Source of the DNA: Poa pratensis
Lineage: Eukaryota > Streptophyta > Magnoliopsida > Poales > Poaceae
Direction of reading: 5' to 3'
DNA: 64,000 nucleotides
Assembly (NCBI GenBank): GCA_947311845.1
Contig: CAMZMU010000081.1
Location: 5,634,616 to 5,698,615, forward strand
The position numbers were made by a program, and so were the translations under genes. Shown one piece after another: positions 55,871-64,000 of this stretch. Every line of letters starts with the position of its first letter. Position 1 is the stretch's first letter. A model generated the notes under the pieces. That model was not told the origin of the DNA and made no database searches. It saw only the letters and a list, made by a program, of their open reading frames with translations.

Positions 55871-57491
55871 TGCTTGGTGGCTCTAGGTTATAGTGCCAGA
55901 AACAATGCTTGTACGTCACACGTCAGTTGGGAACCCCAAGAGGAAGGTATGATGAGTGCAGCAGTAAGTTTTCCCTCAGTATGAAACCAAGGTTTAATCG
56001 ACCAGTAGGAAAACGAGGTTTGCTTCGAAGGTGTTGGTGGAGGAGTGTAGTGCGGCGCAACACCAGGGATTCCGGTGCCAACGTGGAACCTGCACAACAC
56101 AATCAAATTACTTTGCCCCAACTTAACAGTGAGGTTGTCAATCTCACCGGCTTGCTGAAAACAAAGGGTTAAACGTATCGAATGGAAATGATGTTTGTTT
56201 GCATAAAACAGTAGAGAACAATGATTGCAGTAGATTGTATTTCAGATGTAAAAGAATGGACCGGGGTCCACAGTTCACTAGTGGTGTCTCTCCAATAAGA
56301 TAACTAACATGCTGGGTAAACAAATTACAGCTGGGCAATTGACAATTGATAAGTGCATATAACATGCATGTGTGAGCTGTGGTGTCTACTATGAGATTCA
56401 TTTGGGCATTACGACAAAGTACATAGACCGCTATCCAGCATGCATCTATGCCTAAATAGTCCACTTTCCGGTTAACATCCGTACCCCTTCCAGTATTAAG
56501 TTGCAAGCAACAGACAATTGCATTAAGTAATGTGCGTAATGTAAACAATACATTCATCCTTGAATAAAGCATTGCTGTTTTACCCCTAGTGGCAACAACA
56601 CATCTACAACCTTAGAACTTGCTGTCACTATCCCAGGTTAAATAGAGGTTGAACCCAACTATCATGCATAAATACCCCCTCTTGGAGTTACAAGTATTCA
56701 CTTGGCCAAGGCTTCAACAAGTAACGGAGAGCATGCAAGATCACAAATGACATAGACATGATAATATAATATTCAGCTCCACATAGGTATCAATATAAGT
56801 CAGATCCCAGCAAACACAACATGTAGCATTACAATAAGATGATCTTGATCATGATAGGCAGCTCACAAGATCTAAACATGATGGCACAAGTGGAGAAGAC
56901 AACCATCTAGCTACTGCTATGGACCCATAGTCCAAGGATGAACTACTCACGCATCACTCCGGAGGCGGGCATGGCGATGTAGAGCCCTCCGGTGATGATT
57001 CCCCTCTCCGGCAGGGTGCCGGGAAGAGCTTCAGAACCCCCCGAGTTAGGGTTGACGACGGCGGCGGCAGCGAATATGTTCTGGATGAAAGGCTCGGTGT
57101 TTTAGGGTTTTCGCGTCTCGGGGAATAAATAGGCGAAGGGGCGATGTCGGCGGACCCCCGAGGGGCCCAAACCACCAGGCGCGGCTGTGGGCCCAGCCGC
57201 GCCTGTGGTTTGGCCACCTCGTGGCTCTCTTCGTCTCTCCTTCGGACTCCGTGTACGTGCTGGAAAAATAGGGACTGGCCTTTTGTTTCGTGCAATTCCG
57301 AGAATATTTCCAGAAGTAACTTTCTGAAACCAAAAACAGCAGAAAACAGGGAACTGGCACTGTGGCATCTTGTTAATAGGTTAGTCCCAGAAAATGCATA
57401 AAAGTGATACGAAGTGTATATAAAACATGTAGCAAATGGTATAATATAAGCATGGAACAGCAGAAATTATGGATACGTTGGAGACGTATCA
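55871..57491 (-). repeat. 3' LTR of element 2
   Basis: On the minus strand it starts TGATACGTCTCCAACGTATC and ends ...AACCTAGAGCCACCAA-GCA. It matches 62416-64000 with only a handful of substitutions and small indels, plus a block of about 24 bp near 57425-57450 absent from the other copy. A palindromic GGCGCGGCTGTGGGCCCAGCCGCGCC lies at about 57178, as in the LTR of element 1. A 142-codon frame inside both LTR copies has no recognised similarity. Confidence 0.85.
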
Positions 57492-57507
57492 AGCATCCCC
57501 AAGCTTA
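57492..57507 (-). other. polypurine tract of element 2
   Basis: On the minus strand TAAGCTTGGGGATGCT directly precedes the LTR start TGATACGTC. The same core AAGCTTGGGG is found in element 1. Confidence 0.75.
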
Positions 57508-60144
57508 GTTCTACTCGTCCTCGAGTAGGTAAAACGATAACAACAAATAATTTCTGAGGAGACATGCTTTCACACAATCTTGATCAATATATTGCAAGGC
57601 TCATGTCATGAATGAAGTGACTCAAAGCAATGATCTATAGTTTGCTAACAAATAGATAAAGAGTAAACAATGAATCATATAAGCAAAAACTTTTCATGAA
57701 TAGTACTTTCAAGACAAGCATCAAAAAGTTTTGCATAAGAGGTAACTCATAAAGCAATAGATTCAAAGTAAAAGGCATTGAAGCAACACAAAGGATGATT
57801 AAGTTTCAGCATTGCTTTCAACTTGTAACATGTATATCTCATGGATAGTTGTCAACATAAAGCAATATAACAAGTGCAATAAGTAAATATGTAAGAATCA
57901 ATGCACACAAAGTTGACACAAGTGTTTGCTTCTAAGATAGAAAGGAGTAGGTAAACTGACTCAACATAAAGTAAAAGATAGGCCCTTCGCAGAGGGAAGC
58001 AGGGATTAAATCATGTGCTAGAGCTTTTTAAGTTTTCGAAAGCATATAGAGAGCACAAAATAAGTATTTGAGAGGTGTTTGTTGTTGTCAACGAATGGTA
58101 GTGGGCACTCTAACCCCCTTGTCAACCAGACTTTCAAAGAGCGGCTCCCATGAAGGACGTTATTCTACCAGCAAGGTAGATCATCCCTCTTCTCTTTTGT
58201 TTACACATGTATTTTAGTTTCTTTATAGATGACACTCCTCCCAACCTTTTGCTTACACAAGCCATGGCTAACCGAATCCTCGGGTGCCTTCCAACATTCA
58301 CATACCATGGAGGAGTGTCTATTGCAAAATTAAGTTGCTTACTGATAAATCAGGGCAAAACATGTGAAGAGAATTATTAATGAAAGTTGTAATTAATTGG
58401 GGCTGGGCACCCCGTTGCCAGCTCTTTTTGCAAATTATTGGATAAGCGGATGTATATGCCACTAGTCCATTGGTGAAAGTCTGTCAGAAGTAAATGACAA
58501 GATTGAAAGATAAAACACCACATACTTCCTCATGAGCTATAAAACATTGACACAAATAAGGAGTAATAAAGTTTTGAATAGTTTAAAGGTAGCACATGAA
58601 ATATTTACTTGGAATGGCAGGAAATACCACATAGTAGGTAGGTATGGTGGACACAAATGGCATGGGTTTTGGCTCAAGTTTTGGATGCACGAGAAGCATT
58701 CCCTCTCAGTACAGAGTTTAGGCTAGCAAGGTTGTTTGAAGCAAACACAAGTATAAACCGGTACAGCAAGAATCACATAAAAACATATTGCAAGTATTAT
58801 AAGACTCTACACTGTCTTCCTTGTTGCTCAAACATTTTACCAGAAAATATCTAGACCTTAGAGAGAACAAATATGCATCCCAAGTCTCAACAAGCTCTAC
58901 GGTAGTTCTCCACTACTAGGCTTTAACTACATGATGCAAGAGCTTAAACATGATCTACTTGAGAGCTCAAAACAATTGCAAAGCATCAAATCAAAACAAG
59001 ACAATGATCTACAAGAATGCATATGTCTTTTCCAATACCAACTACTACATGTAGCATTTTCTTTCTTCCAAACAAACACCAATAATTTATTAAACATAAA
59101 CTCTCCAAATGATAATATAATGCAGCAAGAGAGTATTTATAAACAAGTGCTAACAGCTCGAAGAGATGCATGAAAAACAGGAGCTAAAAGCACTGCAGTA
59201 GCTAGTTAAGAATACTCAACAAATATAAGTGAAGAACATGAGTATTCACATGAAAAAGCGGAGCGTGTCTCTCTCCCACACAAGGATTGCTAGGATCCGA
59301 ATTTATTCAAACAAAAACAAAAATAAAAACACACAGACGCTCCAAGTAAAGCGCATAAGATGTGAAAGAATTAAAATATAGTTTCACTAGAGATGACCTG
59401 ATAAGTTTGTTGATGAAGAAGGGGATGCCTTGGGCATCCCCAAGCTTAGACGCTTGAGTCTCTCTGAATATGGTTGGGATGAACCACGGGGGCATCCCCA
59501 AGCTTAGGCTTTTCACTCTTCTTGATCACATAATATCACCCTTCTCGCTTGATCCTTGAAAACTTCCTTCACACCAAACTCAAGACAGTTCTCATTAGAG
59601 GGTTAGTGCATAATCAAAAATTCTCATATTCTGTAATGATACAATCAATCCCAAAGCTTCTGGACATTAGCTACAGCCACCAATGCTTTGTGGAGCAAAG
59701 AAATCCACACAAACACAGTAAAAGAGCGAATGCAAAACAAAAGGCAGAATCTGTCAAAAACAGAACAGTCTGGAATGACGAATTTTTTCGAGGCACTTAA
59801 GTTGCTCAGATGGATCTGGCCTAAAATAATGAAAGTTGCGTACATATCTCAGGAATATGCGTGATTTTTCTCAGAATTTTTTGAATTTTCTACAGGGAGA
59901 TAAGCTCAAATCCGTGACAGCTAAAAATCTGTCACTGCGCAGAAATCCAAATCTTGCATCAACTTTCAATATAGAACTTTACTTGGCACAACATTGCGAT
60001 AAAATAAAGATACAAAGGAGTTGCTACAGAAGTAACAAAATCCTTGACTCAAAGAAAACAAAAATAACAGCAAATAAAAACGATGGGTTGTCTCCCATAA
60101 GCGCTTTTCTTTAACGCCTTTCAGCTAGGCGCAGAAAGTGAAAA
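57508..60144 (-). other. long non-coding 3' region of element 2
   Basis: About 2.6 kb without a supported gene lies between protease and polypurine tract. 57985-58460 is the inverted homologue of the 3' region of element 1. Two further polypurine-like copies, minus-strand CTAAGCTTGGGGATGCC, occur at 59433-59449 and 59491-59507. Confidence 0.65.
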
Positions 60145-60440
60145 TCAAGTGTTGTCAAGAGAAGAAGCATCAACATCATAACTTGCTCTAACAATAGAGT
60201 CAAAAGGTAACTTCATTCTCTTCCTAGGGAAGTGTTCCATACCTTTCTTGAGAGGAAATTGGTACCTTATATTACCTTCTTTCATATCAATGATGGCACC
60301 AACAGTTCGAAGAAAAGGTCTTCCCAAAACAATAGGACAAGATGCATTGCATTCAATATCCATAACAATAAAATCAACGGGGACAAGGTTATTTTTACGT
60401 AATAAAAACATCATTAACTCGCCCCAAAGGTTTCTTCATA
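60145..60440 (-). pseudogene. protease C-terminal half of element 2 (out of frame)
   Basis: The minus-strand frame with VPVDFIVMDIECNASCPIVLG and GRPFLRTVGAIIDMKEGNIR is the second half of a retropepsin-like domain (ILGRPF-type motif). It is separated from the first half (60436-61290) by a frame change near 60430. Confidence 0.7.
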
Positions 60441-62234
60441 GCATTATCAGCGAGAAAAACATCCAAATAACAATGTTCCAAAGGTGGCAAATCAAGAATA
60501 TCATAAAGCTTCTTGGGCAAAACGAAACACTTGCACCAAGATCACACAAGGCATTGCAATAAAAATCATTCACCTTTACCTTAATGATGGGTTCCCAACC
60601 ATCTTCTAATTTCCTAGGAATAGAAGCTTTAAGTTTCAACTTCTCCTCCCTAGCTTGCAAAAGAGCATTTGTAATATGCTTTGTAAAAGCCAAATTAATA
60701 GTGCTAGCATTGGGACTTCTAGCTAATTTTTGCAAGAACATAATAACTTCAGAGATGTTACAATCATCAAAATCAAAATCATTATTGTCAATGGTGGTGG
60801 AACCATTGTCTCCAATAGTTTGAAAAATTTCAGCACTTTTATCAGAAAAAGTTTCAGCAGTTTTAGGCAATTTCAAACGCTTTGCAGAAGTAGTAGAGAC
60901 ATTATCAACACCAATAACATTACCATCAATAGTAGGAGGTTTACTAGCATGTGAAACATTAGCATTACTAGTGGTGGTGATAGTACAAACTCTAACTATA
61001 CTATTCTCTTTTTCAAGTTCTTCCTCTTTTTCCCACCTAGCATGCAATTCAGCCAACATCCTAATATTATTATCAATTCGAACTTGGATGGCATTTGCTG
61101 TAGCAAATGACTTAATATCTTTAACTTCATTAGGCATAACTTTCAGTTTTAGAATTTCAACATCATGAGCAAGACTATCAACTTTAGAGACAAGATCATC
61201 AATTTTTTCAAACTTTTCCTCAACAGTTTTATTGAAAGCTTTTTGTGTGCTAATAAATTCTTTAAGCATAGCTTCAAGATCAGAGGACACACTTCTATTG
61301 TTGCTGTAGGAATTACCATAAGAATTGCCATAACCATTTGAAGGATAAGGCTTATATTGTTGCTACCAAAATTATTCCTATAAGCATTGTTGTTGAAGTT
61401 GTTGTTTTTAATGAAGTTTACATCAACATGCTCTTCTTGAGCAACCAATGAAGCTAAAGGAATATTATTAGGATCAACATGAGATCTACCATTCACAAGC
61501 ATAGACATAATAGCATCAATCTTATCACTCAAAGAGGAGGTTTCTTCAACAGAATTTACCTTCTTACCTTGAGGAGCTCTTTCGGTGTGCCATTCGGAAT
61601 AGTTGATCATCATATCATCAAGTAGCTTTGTTGCTGCACCTAAAGTGATGGACATAAAGGTTCCTCCAGAGGCTGAATCCAATAAGTTCCTTGAGGAAAA
61701 ATTTAATCCTGCATAAAAGGTTTGGATGATCATCCAAGTAGTCAGTCCATGAGTGGGACAATTCTTCACCAAAGATTTCATTCTTTCCCAAGCTTGAGCA
61801 ACATGTTCATTATCAAGTTGTTTAAAATTCATAATGCTACTTCTCAAGGATATAATCTTAGCAGGAGGATAATATTTCCCTATGAAAGCATCTTTGCATT
61901 TTGTCCAAGAATTAATACTATTTCTAGGCAAAGAAAGCAACCATTCTTTAGCTCTTCCTCTCAAGGAGAAAGGAAAAAGTTTCAGTTTTATAATATCCCC
62001 ATCCATATCCTTATACTTTTGCATTTCACAAAGTTCAACAAAGTTATTAAGATGGGCAGCAGCATCATCAGTACTAACACCAGAAAATTGCTCTTTCATA
62101 ACAAGATTTAATAGAGCAGGTTTAATTTCATAAAATTCTGCTGTAGAAGCAGGTGGAGCAATAGGAGTGCATATGAAATCATTGTTGTTTGTGCTAGTGA
62201 AGTCACACAACTTAGTGTTCTCAGGAGTACTCAT
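60436..62234 (-). pseudogene. gag and N-terminal protease of element 2, frameshifted
   Basis: The ATG at 62232-62234 opens MSTPENTKLCDFTSTNNNDF. Capsid motifs are FSGVSTDDAAAHLNNFVELC, KLKLFPFSLRGRAKEWLLSL, DAFIGKYYPPAKIISLRSSI and QAWERMKSLVKNCPTHGLTT. Near 61350 the frame changes, and 60436-61290 continues with a coiled-coil segment (EEKFEKIDDLVSKVDSLAHD) and GWEPIIKVKVNDFYCNALCD followed by LGASVS, the catalytic site of the protease. Gag is clearly different from that of element 1 (different subfamily) although the termini are alike. It cannot supply polymerase. The breaks make the polyprotein non-functional unless the shifts are sequence errors. Confidence 0.8.
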
Positions 62235-62390
62235 TTTGAAAAACAAAATAAACTGAATTAAACAAGTAACTAATTTTTTTGTGTTTTTGATAAAGAAGCA
62301 AACAAATAAATAAAAATAAACTAAGCAAGACAAATAACAAAGTAAAGAGATTGGGTGTGAGAGACTCCCCTTGCAGAAGCAATTCTGTTT

Positions 62391-62408
62391 TCCCCGGCAA
62401 CGGCGCCA
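62391..62408 (-). other. primer binding site of element 2, tRNA-Asp
   Basis: The minus strand reads TGGCGCCGTTGCCGGGGA, the same 18-nt tRNA-Asp complement as element 1, 7 nt from the LTR end at 62416. Confidence 0.85.
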
Positions 62409-62415
62409 GAAAACG

Positions 62416-64000
62416 TGTTGGTGGCTCTAGGTTAATAGTGCCAGAAACAATGCTTGTACGTCACACGTCAGTTGGGAACCCCAAGAGGAAGGTATGATGA
62501 GTGCAGCAGTAAGTTTTCCCTCAGTATGAAACCAAGGTTTAATCGACCAGTAGGAAAACGAGGTTTGCTTCGAAGGTGTTGGTGAAGGAGTGTAGTGCGG
62601 CGCAACACCAGGGATTCCGGTGCCAACGTGGAACCTGCACAACACAATCAAATTACTTTGCCCCAACTTAACAGTGAGGTTGTCAATCTCACCGGCTTGC
62701 TGAAAACAAAGGGTTAAACGTATCGAATGGAAATGATGTTTGTTTGCATAAAACAGTAGAGAACAATGATTGCAGTAGATTGTATTTCAGATGTAAAAGA
62801 ATGGACCGGGGTCCACAGTTCACTAGTGGTGTCTCTCCAATAAGATAACTAACATGCTGGGTAAACAAATTACAGCTGGGCAATTGACAATTGATAAGTG
62901 CATATAACATGCATGTGTGAGCTGTGGTGTCTACTATGAGATTCATTTGGGCATTACGACAAAGTACATAGACCGCTATCCAGCATGCATCTATGCCTAA
63001 ATAGTCCACTTTCCGGTTAACATCCGTACCCCTTCCAGTATTAAGTTGCAAGCAACAGACAATTGCATTAAGTAATGTGCGTAATGTAAACAATACATTC
63101 ATCCTTGAATAAAGCATTGCTGTTTTACCCCTAGTGGCAACAACACATCTACAACCTTAGAACTTGCTGTCACTATCCCAGGTTAAATAGAGGTTGAACC
63201 CAACTATCATGCATAAATACCCCCTCTTGGAGTTACAAGTATTCACTTGGCCAAGGCTTCAACAAGTAACGGAGAGCATGCAAGATCACAAATGACATAG
63301 ACATGATAATATAATATTCAGCTCCACATAGGTATCAATATAAGTCAGATCCCAGCAAACACAACATGTAGCATTACAATAAGATGATCTTGATCATGAT
63401 AGGCAGCTCACAAGATCTAAACATGATGGCACAAGTGGAGAAGACAACCATCTAGCTACTGCTATGGACCCATAGTCCAAGGATGAACTACTCACGCATC
63501 ACTCCGGAGGCGGGCATGGCGATGTAGAGCCCTCCGGTGATGATTCCCCTCTCCGGCAGGGTGCCGGGAAGAGCTTCAGAACCCCCCGAGTTAGGGTTGA
63601 CGACGACGGCGGCAGCGAATATGTTCTGGATGAAAGGCTCGGTGTTTTAGGGTTTTCACGTCTCGGGGAATAAATAGGCGAAGGGGCGATGTCGGCGGAC
63701 CCCCGAGGGGCCCAAACCACCCAGGCGCGGCTGGGGCCCAGCGCGCGCCTGTGGTTTGGCCACCTCGTGGCTCTTCGTCTCTCCTTCGGACTCCGTGTAC
63801 GTGCTGGAAAAATAGGGACTGGCCTTTTGTTTCGTGCAATTCCGAGAATATTTCCAGAAGTAACTTTCTGAAACCAAAAACAGCAGAAAACAGGGAACTG
63901 GCACTGTGGCATCTTGTTAATAGGTTAGTCCCAGAAAATGCATAAAAGTGATACGTAGTGTATATAAAAGCATGGAACAGCAGAAATTATGGATACGTTG
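62416..64000 (-). repeat. 5' LTR of element 2 (window ends inside its terminus)
   Basis: On the minus strand it ends ...CTATTAACCTAGAGCCACCAACA at 62416 and starts just beyond base 64000. The last visible bases ATGGATACGTTG correspond to position 57480 of the other LTR. Near-identity of the pair indicates a recent insertion. Confidence 0.85.

Larger units (their letters stand above)
47882..64000 (+). mobile_element. Athila-like non-autonomous LTR retrotransposon 1 (outer), extends past window
   Basis: The plus-strand element begins with TGATACGTCCAAAACG at 47882, immediately after GAGAG of the Copia gag. Order: 5' LTR, tRNA-Asp primer site, gag-protease, a spacer with intron signals, a second ORF, a long non-coding 3' region, polypurine tract, and 3' LTR from 55255. 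Its 3' LTR is interrupted at 55871 by element 2, so its true end is beyond 64000. No reverse transcriptase or integrase is present. The Athila affiliation rests on the tRNA-Asp site and the second ORF position. Confidence 0.8.
55871..64000 (-). mobile_element. Athila-like non-autonomous LTR retrotransposon 2 (inner), end beyond window
   Basis: A minus-strand element nested in the 3' LTR of element 1. It is bounded by near-identical LTRs (55871-57491 and 62416 to the window end). It has a tRNA-Asp primer site next to the right LTR, gag, protease, and a non-coding 3' region ending in a polypurine tract. No reverse transcriptase, integrase or second ORF is visible. The right LTR lacks only about its last 11 bases at the window edge. 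Confidence 0.85.

Noticed and set aside
56144..56572. 142-codon minus-strand ORF, present again at 62689-63117
   Set aside because: Both copies are in LTRs of the same element, so conservation only reflects LTR identity. No known domain or conserved context.

Overview
This 64 kb window is nuclear DNA from a grass. It most resembles a pooid genome of the wheat, barley or ryegrass type. The signs are intron-split plant genes, two plant nuclear tRNA genes, a tRNA-derived SINE of the kind common in Pooideae, many PIF/Harbinger and Stowaway MITEs, and large nested LTR retrotransposons primed by tRNA-Asp. No bacterial-style operons are present. All family names come from motifs read in the translations and from memory of the families, with no database search.

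Layout, left half. At 1-1850 (minus) lie the first seven coding exons of an LRR receptor kinase of the LRR-II (SERK/NIK-like) type, cut by the window start. Its probable leader intron holds a candidate Helitron (2433-6504) with three internal tandem-repeat blocks and a GC-rich island. A frameshifted FAR1-like remnant lies near 9.2 kb. A complete six-exon 14-3-3 gene (11089-14779, minus) follows. Its upstream side carries a 1.15 kb Harbinger-type element containing a frameshifted AP2/ERF-like gene. At 16.8-19.2 kb are a poly(A) retroposon with a 17-bp target duplication and a second Harbinger-type element. A tRNA-Tyr gene with an intron sits at 22.5 kb. From 23.1 to about 27.9 kb a decayed LINE (minus) is split by a solo LTR and a hAT-like MITE.

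Layout, middle. A tRNA-Ala gene lies at 28.2 kb, followed by two diverged direct repeats that each carry a TATA-like box. An LTR fragment, a kilobase-scale tandem duplication (31.0-33.0 kb), an Ac/Ds-like hAT element (33048-33760) and two SINEs follow. The only other protein-coding gene is a single-exon ATL-type RING-H2 E3 ligase (35789-36736, plus), whose C-terminus appears frameshifted. Then come a Harbinger MITE, LINE fragments, and a second LINE broken by a retroposon.

Layout, right third. This is a nested stack. A defective Copia element (minus, 43.2-47.9 kb) is cut in its gag region by an Athila-like gag-protease element (plus, from 47882). The 3' LTR of that element is cut in turn by a second Athila-like element (minus, from 55871), which runs off the window end. 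Neither Athila-like element shows reverse transcriptase or integrase, so both look non-autonomous. They share LTR-type termini, a tRNA-Asp primer site and a conserved 3' noncoding region.

The host genes (receptor kinase, 14-3-3, RING ligase, two tRNAs) do not form a visible pathway. The main interest is how mobile DNA has entered the leader intron of one gene and the promoter of another, and the unusual non-coding architecture of the Athila-like pair.
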